A stretch of DNA of 12,319 nt from Bryobacterales bacterium (GCA_016789785.1 JAEUQE010000251.1:1-12319); one strand, 5' to 3'. Counted from the stretch's first letter, positions 1 to 7,995 are shown. Program-made: numbers and translations. Notes: a model not told the origin generated them from the letters alone.

Positions 1-1
1 C

Positions 2-1135
2 AAGATCCAAACGCGCGGGCTGATCGCTGGAGTGATCGGACTGGTTGCCTGCGGCGTGGGCTTCGGCATGGATCATGATCAGTTCTGGCGTTCCTATCTG
101 CTGGGTTACATTTACTGGTTCTGCCTGGCAGTTGGCTCGCTTGGATTGCTGATGCTCCACCACATGGTTGGCGGCCAATGGGGTGTGGCGATCCGTCGCG
201 GTCTGGAAGCCGGCACGCGAACCATCCCGCTGATGTTCGTGCTGCTGCTTCCCATGCTCTTCCTCGGCTCGCACAGCCTGTATGAGTGGACGCACGCTGA
301 AGTGGTAGCGAAGGATCCGATCCTGCAGCACAAGTCGGTCTACCTGAACATGACTGGCGTAATTGTACGCGCCGTGATCTACTTCGCGATCTGGATCCTG
401 CTCTCCACGCTTCTGAACAAGTATTCGCAGGAGCAGGAAACCGCCGGCTACTGGGCCGTGCGCCCGAAGCTCCAGAAAGTGAGCGCGCCGGGCATTCTGA
501 TCTATGGCCTGGCGGTCACGTTTGCCGTCGTCGATTGGGTGATGTCGCTGGAGCCGCACTGGTTCTCCACCGTTTACGGCGCGATGTTCCTGGTTGGCCA
601 GGCTCTGGCGACTTTCTCCTTCATGATCGTGTTGATGCGCAACCTCACCGATCAGGAGCCGCTGAAGGATCAGGACAAAATCAACAACTTCCACGATCTC
701 GGAACGCTGATGTTCGCGTTCACGATGTTGTGGGCGTACATCTCGTTTTCGCAGTTCATCATCATCTGGTCGGCAAATCTGCCCGAGGAAATCACGTGGT
801 ACATTCGCCGGATGAACGGTGGCTGGGGTTACATGGCCGCGGTTCTGCTGATTTTCCACTTCGTGGTGCCATTCCTGCTGCTGCTGCAACGCCGCGTGAA
901 ACGGAAGAAAGCCCTGGTGGCGACCGTCGCATCGTGGATGCTGCTGATGCGTCTGGTCGACTTGGCATGGGTGATCCTGCCGGCGTTCGGCCACTCTGAC
1001 GGGCCAATGCCTCAGCCGCATATCAACCTTCACTGGTTGAATCTCGCGGCGCCTGTTGCCATCGGTGGAATCTGGGTGTGGTACTTCGCCCTCCAACTCA
1101 AGAAGCGGTCTCTTGAGCCGCTGCAGGTTTCCTAA
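2..1135 (+). CDS. actF: Alternative complex III subunit ActF (quinol:electron acceptor oxidoreductase membrane subunit), 5' end missing
   Basis: Integral membrane subunit of alternative complex III, which oxidises quinol and passes electrons to a cytochrome c or directly to an oxidase. The frame is open to the left edge (it reads KIQTRGLIAG before the GTG at 32), so the true start lies outside the window and 32 is not a credible start. About 377 codons are visible against roughly 400 for the family, so little is missing. The sequence is a series of hydrophobic helices. Family-like motifs are HHMVGGQWG (near 160-185), MSLEPHWFSTVYG (near 541-580), FSQFIIIWSANLPEEITWY (near 748-804) and QPHINLHWLN (near 1014-1042). 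There is no heme or Fe-S motif, as expected for ActF. It is followed directly by a small membrane protein, Sco and caa3 genes, a common arrangement in which complex III feeds the oxidase. The ActF call rests on these motifs and on context; ActC, the related NrfD-like subunit, is the main alternative. Confidence 0.9.
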   Translation, partial: KIQTRGLIAGVIGLVACGVGFGMDHDQFWRSYLLGYIYWFCLAVGSLGLLMLHHMVGGQWGVAIRRGLEAGTRTIPLMFVLLLPMLFLGSHSLYEWTHAEVVAKDPILQHKSVYLNMTGVIVRAVIYFAIWILLSTLLNKYSQEQETAGYWAVRPKLQKVSAPGILIYGLAVTFAVVDWVMSLEPHWFSTVYGAMFLVGQALATFSFMIVLMRNLTDQEPLKDQDKINNFHDLGTLMFAFTMLWAYISFSQFIIIWSANLPEEITWYIRRMNGGWGYMAAVLLIFHFVVPFLLLLQRRVKRKKALVATVASWMLLMRLVDLAWVILPAFGHSDGPMPQPHINLHWLNLAAPVAIGGIWVWYFALQLKKRSLEPLQVS

Positions 1136-1147
1136 GGAGCATAGATC

Positions 1148-1609
1148 ATGGGTACTCATTCTCATCACAATGACCATGTCGATGCGAGCGCCGGAATCGA
1201 AGTCCGTGACGCGAATATTCCTCTGGTGATCTGGACCAGCGTCGGCATCCTCGGCACTCTCTTCCTTTGCATGGGAATCGCGGCGCTTCAGTTCAACTTC
1301 GAGATTGCATCGCTGCCGAAAGACCCGTCGAACGTCTTCAAGAGCACCGAACGGCGTCTGCCGCCGGAGCCACGCCTGCAAGCGTTTCCGGCAAAAGACC
1401 TCTCTACATTTCAGGAACGCCAGAAGGCGGCCGCATCTACCTACGGCTACGTCGACAAGACGAATGGCGTGGCGCGCATCCCGGTCGACAAAGCCATCGA
1501 TATGGTGATGACGAAGGGTGTGCAAGTGCTGGTGGCGGATACCAAGCCGGAAACCGCCGCACCGCGCACGTCGGAACCGGCGAAGAAAGCGGAGGCTGCG
1601 AAGCAGTAA
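1148..1609 (+). CDS. Small single-helix membrane protein of the ACIII-caa3 operon, function unknown
   Basis: 153 residues. The N-terminus is His-rich (H4, H6, H7, H10), one transmembrane helix spans about residues 24-47, and the rest is soluble. The soluble part contains PPEPRLQ (72-78), a DLSTFQERQ segment (84-92), and YGYVDKTNGVARIPVDKAI (99-117); the tail is Ala/Lys/Pro-rich and probably disordered. The start is clear: TAAGGAG at 1133-1139 overlaps the actF stop and lies 8 bases before the ATG. I recall similar PRLQ...YG(W/Y)VD...VRIPID proteins next to Sco and oxidase genes in other bacteria, but I know of no assigned function. Its place between complex III and Sco/caa3 suggests a role in assembling or bridging these complexes, or as a small accessory subunit. 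Topology is probably N-terminus in the cytoplasm with the conserved part in the periplasm; this is inference. It has no CxxCH, CxxxC or other obvious cofactor motif. Confidence 0.85.
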   Translation: MGTHSHHNDHVDASAGIEVRDANIPLVIWTSVGILGTLFLCMGIAALQFNFEIASLPKDPSNVFKSTERRLPPEPRLQAFPAKDLSTFQERQKAAASTYGYVDKTNGVARIPVDKAIDMVMTKGVQVLVADTKPETAAPRTSEPAKKAEAAKQ

Positions 1610-1612
1610 CAT

Positions 1613-2425
1613 ATGCGTCCCCTTTCGTTTGGTGTGCTGGCTGTGACGGCGTGTGCCCTATCCGCATTCGCTCAGTCCTCCAAGGTGAATCCTGGCGGCC
1701 AGATGGAGATGCTCAAACAAGTTGCGTTTGAGCAGAAGCTCAACACGCAGCTTCCTCTTGACCTTCAATTCCGCGACGAAGAAGGCCGTACCCTCGCGTT
1801 GAAGGATCTCTTCAAAGACAAGCCCGTGATCATCGCGCCTGTCTACTACGAGTGCCCCATGCTGTGCGATCTCACGATGAGCGGCGTGGTGAAGGCGCTT
1901 CGCACATTGAGGCTCGATGCGGGCAAGGACTTCGAGATGGTCATGCTGAGTTTCAATCCGAAGGAAACTCCCGTGATCGCGGCCGACAAGAAGAAGGCGT
2001 ACCTGAAGCGCTACAACCGTCCGGGAACCGAGAACGGGTGGCACTTCCTGACAGGTGATGAGCCGCAGATCCAGGCGCTAACCGACGCGATGGGCTTCCG
2101 CTACGTCTACGATCCAACGACGAAGCAGTATGCTCACGCGGCCGGTATCGTGATCGCGACGCCGCAAGGGAAACTGAGCCGCTACATTTTCGGGATGGAC
2201 CCGACGGCCCGCGACGTTCGCCTCGGCATCGTCGAGTCGGCGATGGGCAAGGTCGGCGACCCGGTTGCCCAGCTTTTGTTGATGTGCTTCCACTATGATC
2301 CTTCCGGCGGAAGATACACTCTGAATGTTTTGACCGCTGTGCGCATCGCGGGTGCTTTGACCCTTGCGGTGATGGGCGGATTCATGATCATCAACTTGCG
2401 GAGGGAACGGCGTCGGCGCGCGTGA
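1613..2425 (+). CDS. sco: Sco1/SenC-family copper chaperone for cytochrome oxidase assembly
   Basis: 270-residue periplasmic thioredoxin-fold protein that delivers copper to the CuA site of oxidase subunit II, or acts as its thiol reductant. Copper ligands are visible: CPMLC (C81 and C85, a CxxxC motif) and a downstream His in the YAHAAG segment (H175). An N-terminal hydrophobic segment ends near AFAQ (residue 21) and is a likely signal peptide. V11-T12-A13-C14 also resembles a lipobox, so lipidation at C14 is possible, although the peptide would be short. A second hydrophobic helix at about 238-261 is followed by RRERRRRA, which anchors the C-terminus in the membrane; Sco proteins are more often anchored at the N-terminus. 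The ATG lies three bases after the previous stop. The nearest purine-rich site (GGAGG, 1591-1595) is rather far away, so translation may depend on coupling. It sits directly before coxB, its expected client. Confidence 0.93.
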   Translation: MRPLSFGVLAVTACALSAFAQSSKVNPGGQMEMLKQVAFEQKLNTQLPLDLQFRDEEGRTLALKDLFKDKPVIIAPVYYECPMLCDLTMSGVVKALRTLRLDAGKDFEMVMLSFNPKETPVIAADKKKAYLKRYNRPGTENGWHFLTGDEPQIQALTDAMGFRYVYDPTTKQYAHAAGIVIATPQGKLSRYIFGMDPTARDVRLGIVESAMGKVGDPVAQLLLMCFHYDPSGGRYTLNVLTAVRIAGALTLAVMGGFMIINLRRERRRRA

Positions 2426-2445
2426 TGACGCAATGAGTAAGAGCA

Positions 2446-3393
2446 ATGAACCAGAAGACACTGCCATTATTTCCGGAATCCGCTAGCGACCTGGCGCCGC
2501 AGATCGACGCTCTGATGGGCGCGGAGATGCTCTTCTCCGTGGTCTTCACCGTTCTGATCTTCCTCACCGTCGGGTACTTTGCGATCAAATACAAACAGAA
2601 GTCCGAGGCCGACACGCCGCCGCACATCCACGGATCTCTTGTCCTCGAACTCGCATGGTCGCTGATCCCCTTCGTCATGATCCTCGGCTTCTTCGTGTGG
2701 GGCGCGCGCATCTACTTCCGCGCCTACAATGAGCCGCCAGGGTCGATGGAAATTTTCGTAACCGGCAAGCAGTGGATGTGGAAGGTCCAGCATCCGGAAG
2801 GCCCGCGTGAGATCAATGAACTCCATGTGCCGGTGAACAAGCCTCTGAAGTTCACGATGATTTCCGAGGACGTCATTCACAGCTTTTTCATCCCGGCGTT
2901 CCGCGTGAAGCGTGACGTGCTGCCCGGCCGTTACACGACCTTCTATGTCACTCCGACCAAGGTCGGCAAATACCATTTATTCTGCGCCGAGTATTGCGGT
3001 ACGCAGCATTCGGGCATGATCGGTTCGGTTTACGTGATGGAGCAGTCGGACTACGAAAGGTGGGTTGGCGGCAGTGAAGAGTCGATGACCGTGCGCGGTG
3101 AACAACTCTTCAGTCAGTACGCCTGCAACACCTGCCACTTGCCCGACGGTAAAGGCCGCGGTCCATCGCTGGTGGGCGTTTACAACAGTATGGTGAAATT
3201 GCAGAACGGCCAGGTGCTGAAGGCCGACGAAGCTTACATTCGAGAGTCGATCTTGAACCCTCGCGCAAAGATTGTTGAGAAATATCAGGCGGTGATGCCG
3301 ACCTTCCAGGGGCAAATTTCCGAAGAAGGTCTGCTCCAGATCATCGCCTATGTGAAGAGCTTGGAGAAGGCGGAAGAGGAGGCTCAGAAGTGA
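2446..3393 (+). CDS. coxB: Cytochrome caa3 oxidase subunit II with fused C-terminal cytochrome c domain
   Basis: 315 residues. Two transmembrane helices (about 27-48 and 66-90) are followed by the periplasmic cupredoxin domain and a class I cytochrome c domain. All CuA ligands are present: H145, C180, E182 (backbone), C184, H188 and M191 in the [12 protein letters not shown] segment. The aromatic patch WMW (110-112) matches the electron-entry region. Heme c binds at CNTCH (227-231), and M284 in AVMPTF is the likely distal ligand. The fused cytochrome makes this a caa3-type enzyme that can accept electrons directly from alternative complex III. No cleavable signal is evident, and the N-terminus before helix 1 is only about 25 residues. 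The in-frame ATG at 2425 meets a stop after three codons, so the ATG at 2446 is the start, although its Shine-Dalgarno is weak. The stop overlaps the coxA start. Confidence 0.96.
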   Translation: MNQKTLPLFPESASDLAPQIDALMGAEMLFSVVFTVLIFLTVGYFAIKYKQKSEADTPPHIHGSLVLELAWSLIPFVMILGFFVWGARIYFRAYNEPPGSMEIFVTGKQWMWKVQHPEGPREINELHVPVNKPLKFTMISEDVIHSFFIPAFRVKRDVLPGRYTTFYVTPTKVGKYHLFCAEYCGTQHSGMIGSVYVMEQSDYERWVGGSEESMTVRGEQLFSQYACNTCHLPDGKGRGPSLVGVYNSMVKLQNGQVLKADEAYIRESILNPRAKIVEKYQAVMPTFQGQISEEGLLQIIAYVKSLEKAEEEAQK

Positions 3394-5027
3394 CCGACCA
3401 CTCTGCGGAAGTCCGTCATCATATTGAAGACGTCAATTATCTGAATAACGGCTGGACGTGGAAGTCCTGGCTGCTGACCGTGGATCACAAACGGATCGCG
3501 ATGCTGTATTTGATCTCGATCTCGATTTTCTTCCTCGTCGGCGGTGTTTTCGCTGGTTTGGTGCGGCTTGAGCTCCTTACGCCGCAAAGCGACCTGCTCG
3601 AGGCCGAGACCTACAACAAGATGTTCACGCTGCACGGGATCATCATGATCTTCTTCTTCCTGATCCCGTCCGTTCCGGCAACGCTTGGCAACTTCCTGGT
3701 ACCGATTATGATCGGCGCCAAAGACCTTGCGTTCCCGAAGATTAACCTGCTGAGCTGGTATCTCTACATCATCGCGGGTGTCGTCGGTGTGGGCGCGATC
3801 GTGACGGGCGGCGTGGAGACCGGTTGGACATTCTATACGCCCTACAGCAGCACCTACTCGAACGGCAACGTGGTGGCGGTTGCGATGGCGGGCTTCATCG
3901 CCGGCTTCTCGTCGATTCTCACCGGTCTGAATTTCATCGTTACCATCCACAAGATGCGTGCTCCCGGTCTCACCTGGGGCCGTCTGCCGCTCTTCATCTG
4001 GGCGCACTACGCCACCTCGCTGATCCAGTTGCTCGGCACGCCGGTCCTCGCGATCACACTGGTGCTCCTGATGATCGAGCGCGCCTTCCGCGTCGGCTTC
4101 TTCGATCCGTCGCTCGGCGGCGACCCGGTGCTCTTCCAGCATCTGTTCTGGTTCTACTCGCACCCCGCCGTCTACATCATGATTCTGCCCGGCATGGGCG
4201 TGATCAGCGAGATCGTCACCTGCTTCTCGAAGAAGTCTGTTTTCGGCTACGAGTTCATCGCGGGTTCATCGCTGGCAATTGCGATCCTTGGCTTCTTCGT
4301 GTGGGGCCACCACATGTACATCGCCGGCCAGTCCACCTATGCCAGCCTTGTGTTCAGCTTGATCACCTTTGCGGTGGCGGTGCCTTCCGCGGTCAAGGTT
4401 TTCAACTGGACCGCGACCATGTATAAAGGCTCGATACGATATGAAACCCCGATGCTGTATGCGATGGGCTTCATCGGGCTGTTCACCATCGGCGGCGTCA
4501 CCGGCGTGGTCTGCGCGACCATGGGGATCGACCTGCACATCCACGACACCTACTTCATCGTTGCCCACTTCCACTACGTCATGGTCGGTGGCATGGTGAT
4601 GGCGTTCATGGGTGGTCTGCACTTCTGGTGGCCGAAGATGACCGGCAAGATGTACGACGAGAACTGGGCGAAGCTTTCGGCGGCGCTTGTGTTCATCGGT
4701 TTCAATCTGACCTTCTTCCCGCAGTTCATCCTGGGCTACCTCGGCATGCCGCGGCGCTATGCAGCCTATCCGGAAGAGTTCCAGGTGCTGCACGTTCTTT
4801 CCACCGCGGGTGCGACGGTGCTGGCCGCTGGATATCTGCTCCCCGCGTTCTACTTCACGGACTCGATTCTGCGCGGAAAGAATGCTCCGCCCAATCCCTA
4901 TAACGCGAAGGGGTTGGAGTGGGAGATTCCCAGCCCGCCGCCCACCGAGAACTTCACCAGTATTCCTGTGGTGACCGAAGAAGTCTACGCCTACGCTGAA
5001 GCGAAGGAGGAAAAGACCCTTGTCTGA
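3390..5027 (+). CDS. coxA: Cytochrome caa3 oxidase subunit I (A2-type heme-copper oxidase)
   Basis: 545-residue catalytic subunit that reduces O2 to water and pumps protons; about twelve helices. Ligands by position: H82 and H395 for low-spin heme a, H393 for heme a3, and H258, H307 and H308 for CuB. Y262 lies four residues after H258, as in the His-Tyr crosslink. The K-channel lysine is K336 (VPSAVKVF), with S333 where Paracoccus has Thr351. D-channel entry residues are kept (N101, D112, N119), but the helix VI Glu (mitochondrial E242) is A260 in YSHPAVY. The Y256-S257 pair before the His is the A2-family signature. The start is GTG at 3390, sharing GTGA with the coxB stop. AGGAGG at 3377-3382 is placed 7 bases before it, and no nearer ATG would keep the N-terminal region. 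The gene overlaps coxC by 8 bp. The C-terminal tail of about 50 residues is polar. Confidence 0.97.
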   Translation: MTDHSAEVRHHIEDVNYLNNGWTWKSWLLTVDHKRIAMLYLISISIFFLVGGVFAGLVRLELLTPQSDLLEAETYNKMFTLHGIIMIFFFLIPSVPATLGNFLVPIMIGAKDLAFPKINLLSWYLYIIAGVVGVGAIVTGGVETGWTFYTPYSSTYSNGNVVAVAMAGFIAGFSSILTGLNFIVTIHKMRAPGLTWGRLPLFIWAHYATSLIQLLGTPVLAITLVLLMIERAFRVGFFDPSLGGDPVLFQHLFWFYSHPAVYIMILPGMGVISEIVTCFSKKSVFGYEFIAGSSLAIAILGFFVWGHHMYIAGQSTYASLVFSLITFAVAVPSAVKVFNWTATMYKGSIRYETPMLYAMGFIGLFTIGGVTGVVCATMGIDLHIHDTYFIVAHFHYVMVGGMVMAFMGGLHFWWPKMTGKMYDENWAKLSAALVFIGFNLTFFPQFILGYLGMPRRYAAYPEEFQVLHVLSTAGATVLAAGYLLPAFYFTDSILRGKNAPPNPYNAKGLEWEIPSPPPTENFTSIPVVTEEVYAYAEAKEEKTLV

Positions 5028-5691
5028 TGCACACGCCGCGACCGTCGATCACGGCCACGGAGCGCACGATCCGAATGTCGCTCACCATTTCGTGAATGCC
5101 CGCCAGCAGTATGAGTCGGGCAATCTCGGGATGTGGCTCTTCCTCCAGACGGAAATCATGTTCTTCGGCGGCATGTTTGCCGCTTACGGGATCTACCGCA
5201 CCTGGTATCCGGACGCGTTCAAGATCGCCAGCAGCTATACCAATGTCCAGTTGGGCGCATTTAACACGGTCGTCCTGATCGTTTCGAGTCTTACGATGGC
5301 GCTTGCGGTACAGGCTGCCCAACTCGGCAAGCAGAAGCGTCTCGTCTGGATGATCATTCTCACCATGATCTTTGGTGCCGCGTTTCTTGGGGTTAAGGGC
5401 GTGGAGTACTACGAGAAGTGGGATCACCATCACATCCCCGGGCCCAACTTCATGTGGGATCGCGAAGGGGGCCGTGAAGTGCAGATTCTCTATTGCCTGT
5501 ACTTCGCCATGACCGGCATGCACGCGCTGCACATGATCATCGGACTCGGCATCATGACATGGCTACTACTGGCGGCTATGAAAGGACGGTTCTCGCCGAG
5601 CTATTACAATCCCGTTGAAGTGTGCGGTCTCTACTGGCACTTCGTGGATATTGTCTGGATCTTCCTGTTCCCGTTGCTGTATCTAATCTGA
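5020..5691 (+). CDS. coxC: Cytochrome caa3 oxidase subunit III
   Basis: 223-residue membrane subunit that stabilises subunit I and supports proton uptake. It has five predicted helices (about 36-58, 77-100, 107-128, 154-186 with a short break, 204-223), the short bacterial form rather than the seven-helix mitochondrial one. Conserved features are [15 protein letters not shown], where E45 corresponds to the carboxylate-reactive Glu of the family, and the C-terminal [19 protein letters not shown]. The N-terminus is His-rich (H5, H11, H13, H16, H22, H23). The start is TTG at 5020, inside the end of coxA (8-bp overlap). AAGGAGG at 5004-5010 lies 9 bases upstream, which supports TTG over any later codon. 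coxD follows 11 bases after the stop. Confidence 0.95.
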   Translation: MSDAHAATVDHGHGAHDPNVAHHFVNARQQYESGNLGMWLFLQTEIMFFGGMFAAYGIYRTWYPDAFKIASSYTNVQLGAFNTVVLIVSSLTMALAVQAAQLGKQKRLVWMIILTMIFGAAFLGVKGVEYYEKWDHHHIPGPNFMWDREGGREVQILYCLYFAMTGMHALHMIIGLGIMTWLLLAAMKGRFSPSYYNPVEVCGLYWHFVDIVWIFLFPLLYLI

Positions 5692-5702
5692 AAGGGCTAT
5701 TG

Positions 5703-6026
5703 ATGGAAGGACACGTTACCCCAACCAGGACTTACATCACCATCTTCTTCGCGTTGATGGTTTGCACCGTGCTGACTTACTACGTCTGGACGGTGGACTT
5801 GGGCTTCTTCAACATCATTGTGGCTCTTGGAATCGCGGTGTTCAAAGCCACGCTCGTGGTCACCTACTTCATGCATGTGAAGTGGAGCCCGATTCTGACC
5901 AAGATCACCGTCGCGATTTCGATCGTCTTCCTCGGGATTCTTTTGCTGCTGACGTCGATGGATTACGCGTCGCGTCAATGGGTTCCCCGTGCAACCGGCT
6001 GGGAAAGCTATCCCGTTCTGAAGTAG
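5703..6026 (+). CDS. coxD: Cytochrome c oxidase subunit IV (prokaryotic type)
   Basis: 107 residues with three predicted helices (about 10-29, 35-56 and 67-86). The AVFKATLVVTYFMHVKW segment (45-61) is typical of small prokaryotic oxidase subunit IV proteins, which stabilise the complex. The same frame is open back to 5622, but that stretch lies inside coxC. The ATG at 5703 has AAAGGG at 5691-5696 six bases upstream and gives a normal-length protein, so it is the start. This is the last gene of the respiratory operon; a strong hairpin follows 30 bp after the stop, and the next gene converges from the other strand. Confidence 0.93.
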   Translation: MEGHVTPTRTYITIFFALMVCTVLTYYVWTVDLGFFNIIVALGIAVFKATLVVTYFMHVKWSPILTKITVAISIVFLGILLLLTSMDYASRQWVPRATGWESYPVLK

Positions 6027-6055
6027 TCTCCGTTCCCGCGGGGCTGGCTACTGAA

Positions 6056-6088
6056 CAGCCCGCGCCGGGATTGCTCCTGGCGCGGCTG
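6056..6088. terminator. GC-rich hairpin after coxD, between convergent genes (putative terminator)
   Basis: CGCGCCGGGA (6061-6070) pairs with TCCTGGCGCG (6075-6084) over 10 bp, including one G-U, around a TTGC tetraloop. The stem extends by CAGC/GCTG (6056-6059 with 6085-6088) across one bulged C. No U-tract follows on either strand, so it is not a textbook intrinsic terminator. A competing pairing of GGGCTG (6041-6046) with CAGCCC (6056-6061) is also possible. Its position 30 bp after coxD and downstream of the convergent sppA fits a shared terminator or RNA 3'-end stabiliser. Confidence 0.55.
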
Positions 6089-6225
6089 AAACAAGCTTCG
6101 GGCACCGGCTCTGTCGGGCCGAAAGTCGAGCGGCGTCCACCGAACGGCGCCCGCCCCGGAGGCGTCACCTCGATAGGGGACGCGACAAGCCTGGGGCCCT
6201 CGTTACCGTGTGCGTGCCTCAGGAG

Positions 6226-6251
6226 CCCGGGAAGATGCCCGATCTCCCGGG
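6226..6251. terminator. CCCGGGA...TCCCGGG hairpin near the 3' end of sppA
   Basis: A 7-bp inverted repeat (6226-6232 and 6245-6251) with a 12-base spacer lies 44 bases beyond the sppA stop on its transcribed side. There is no T-run. It could end or protect the sppA message. Apart from this and the other hairpin I see nothing definite in the 268-bp gap 6027-6294. Confidence 0.35.
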
Positions 6252-6294
6252 GGCCGGTCACTGGCCAGCCCTCCTCGTCGATCCTCGATCCCTC

Positions 6295-7995
6295 TCAACG
6301 CAGCGCTTCCGGAATCCGGATCGCCCTCTTCCAAAGCGCTGGGGTCTGACTCCACGTCATCTGCCGAACCTGCTCCTGAGCTTTCCAGAGCTTGTCGAAC
6401 CACTGCAGCCATTCCTGCCACTGCGTTGCCTTCGGATAGAGATCCAATCGGATGGGACCGACAATGCGTGCCTCCCGCCGCAGGATCTCGATGGCTTTCT
6501 CGATCCCGCCCAACTCATCCACCAGACCGTGTTCCTTCGCTTTCGCCCCGAGCCACACCCGTCCCTGTGCGACCTTGTCAATTGCCTCCGGACTGCGCTT
6601 TCTCGCGGCGGCTACCTGCTCGACGAACTGCCGGTAGCTCTGTTCCACGGTGGATTTCAGCTTCTCGCGTGCCTCGCTCGACAGCGGGCGGGACTCGGAG
6701 TCGATATCGGCGAACTTGCCCCGCGTCAATACCTCCTTGCGAATCCCCGCCTTGTCGTAGAGCCCTTGGAACGAGAGCTTCCCAAAGAACACTCCGATCG
6801 ATCCTGTGACCGTTTCGGGGTAGGCCACAATCGGACCACCCGCAAGCGAGATCGTGTAGCCGCCAGACGCCGCAACGTCCGACATTGAAACCACCAGCGT
6901 CTTCTTCGCCGCGAGTTGCTTCAATTCATGCAGGATCTCGTCCGATGCGATCGCGTCCCCACCGGGCGAGTCGACCCGGAGAATGACACCGCGCACGGAT
7001 TCATCGTCCTTGAGCGCGCGGATCGCGGACGTGTAGTTCTCCGGTGTCAGTGCTTCGCCGGACAACCAGGACCAGTTGGCGCGAACGATGTCGCCCGCCA
7101 GACCTAGGACCGCGACCCGTGCTCCGCTCCCTCGCGCCGCCCGGACGTAATCCTGAGCGTCGATGCGTGGTGTCTTGCGGTGTGTCTCGCCCAGTGCCCC
7201 GCCCAGTGCCCCGCCCAGTGCCCCGCCCAGTGCCCCGCCCAGTGCCCCGCCCAGTGTCTGACTCTCGAATTCCAGGGCATCGATCATGCCGCGCTTCCGC
7301 GCATCGGGCGCCATCACCGGTCCATCGTCGATCCACGCCCGCACTTCGGCCGCTGTCTTGCCCCGTCCCGATGAGACTGCCTCCACAAACCCGGCCATGC
7401 GCGCGTCGAGTAACTCGTTCACGGTTTCACGAGTAACTTCAGACATGGAGGACCGGGTAAGTGCATCCGCGCCATCCTTGTACTTACCCACGGCTTCGAA
7501 CTCGGGCAGAATGCTCAACTTGTCCAGCAGGCCCCTCCCATAAAGCAACTCCACTCGCAGACCCTTCACATCCACCAGGTCCGAAGGCGGTAGCGAGATA
7601 CGATTGGCCGCGCTCGCCAGATAGTAGTCCCGCATGCCAGGCGTGCGCAGCGTGGCGTGTACCGGTTTGCCCGACTTGCGGAAGTTAAGGATCCCACCGC
7701 GGATCTCGGCGAGCTTCGCCCACCCGGCACCGGGGCCATCGGGCTGAATCACGAGCCGCGAAATGCGCGAGTCCGAGGCGGCATGGTGCAAAACCTGCCA
7801 GATCTCCACCGTAGTCAGACCGCCGGGCGATGGCCGCTCCGCGATGGTTCCCTTAAGCGGTAACACAAGGGTCGAGCCGTCCGCGACCGAGGGCGCTCTC
7901 TCCAGCCACCACGCCACGTACAGATACGCCGCCACCGCGAGTAGCAGCGGCGCAAGCAGCACGCCGAGAAGAACTCCGGCAGCGAGCCGGCGCAT
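6295..7995 (-). CDS. sppA: Signal peptide peptidase SppA, 67K type, with GGAL linker repeats
   Basis: 566-residue membrane-anchored serine peptidase that degrades leftover signal peptides and other membrane-associated peptides. One N-terminal helix (about 5-28) anchors it. Both S49 folds are present: the N-terminal half carries the general base in GKYKDGADAL (K173), and the C-terminal half carries the nucleophile in DVAASGGYT (S377). These match E. coli K209 and S409 with nearly the same spacing. The DSPGGDAIASDE and TGSIGVFFGK segments are also family-typical. Between the halves, residues 248-268 are L followed by five GGAL units from a 12-bp DNA repeat, which is not part of the family. The start is ATG at 7995, sharing one base with the upstream TGA stop; GAAGG (8002-8006) lies 6 bases ahead. 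GTG at 7998 is a close alternative that adds one residue. Co-transcription with the isomerase-like gene is likely, although no functional link is obvious. Confidence 0.94.
   Translation of the reverse strand: MRRLAAGVLLGVLLAPLLLAVAAYLYVAWWLERAPSVADGSTLVLPLKGTIAERPSPGGLTTVEIWQVLHHAASDSRISRLVIQPDGPGAGWAKLAEIRGGILNFRKSGKPVHATLRTPGMRDYYLASAANRISLPPSDLVDVKGLRVELLYGRGLLDKLSILPEFEAVGKYKDGADALTRSSMSEVTRETVNELLDARMAGFVEAVSSGRGKTAAEVRAWIDDGPVMAPDARKRGMIDALEFESQTLGGALGGALGGALGGALGGALGETHRKTPRIDAQDYVRAARGSGARVAVLGLAGDIVRANWSWLSGEALTPENYTSAIRALKDDESVRGVILRVDSPGGDAIASDEILHELKQLAAKKTLVVSMSDVAASGGYTISLAGGPIVAYPETVTGSIGVFFGKLSFQGLYDKAGIRKEVLTRGKFADIDSESRPLSSEAREKLKSTVEQSYRQFVEQVAAARKRSPEAIDKVAQGRVWLGAKAKEHGLVDELGGIEKAIEILRREARIVGPIRLDLYPKATQWQEWLQWFDKLWKAQEQVRQMTWSQTPALWKRAIRIPEALR
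7189..7256. repeat. 12-bp tandem repeat, 5.7 copies, inside sppA
   Basis: The unit GCCCAGTGCCCC occurs five times without mismatch (7189-7248), followed by the first eight bases of a sixth copy (7249-7256). Read on the - strand it encodes Gly-Gly-Ala-Leu repeats in the linker between the two SppA halves. The unit length is a multiple of three, so gain or loss of copies would not shift the frame. The lack of any synonymous change between copies points to recent expansion. Confidence 0.97.

Noticed and set aside
32..34. GTG at 32 as the start of actF
   Set aside because: The same frame is open and family-like back to the left edge, so the start is outside the window.
3384..4163. 259-codon open frame on the - strand
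   Set aside because: It is entirely antisense to coxA, a certain gene, and its product is a charged, low-complexity shadow without domains.
4266..4793. 175-codon open frame on the - strand
   Set aside because: It is antisense to the conserved core of coxA, with His/Glu/Arg-rich composition typical of a shadow.
5622..5702. Upstream extension of coxD
   Set aside because: The frame is open, but it overlaps coxC. The ATG at 5703 has a good Shine-Dalgarno and gives the usual length.
5905..6261. 118-codon open frame on the - strand over the convergent gap
   Set aside because: It runs into coxD antisense, has no ribosome site or recognisable motif, and is Pro/Gly/Arg-rich as expected from GC-rich hairpin DNA.
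6208..6888. 226-codon open frame on the + strand
   Set aside because: It is antisense to the C-terminal half of sppA, which carries the catalytic Ser; a shadow.
7189..7256. Repeat array as a CRISPR
   Set aside because: The units are 12 bp and directly adjacent with no spacers, and they encode GGAL in frame within sppA.
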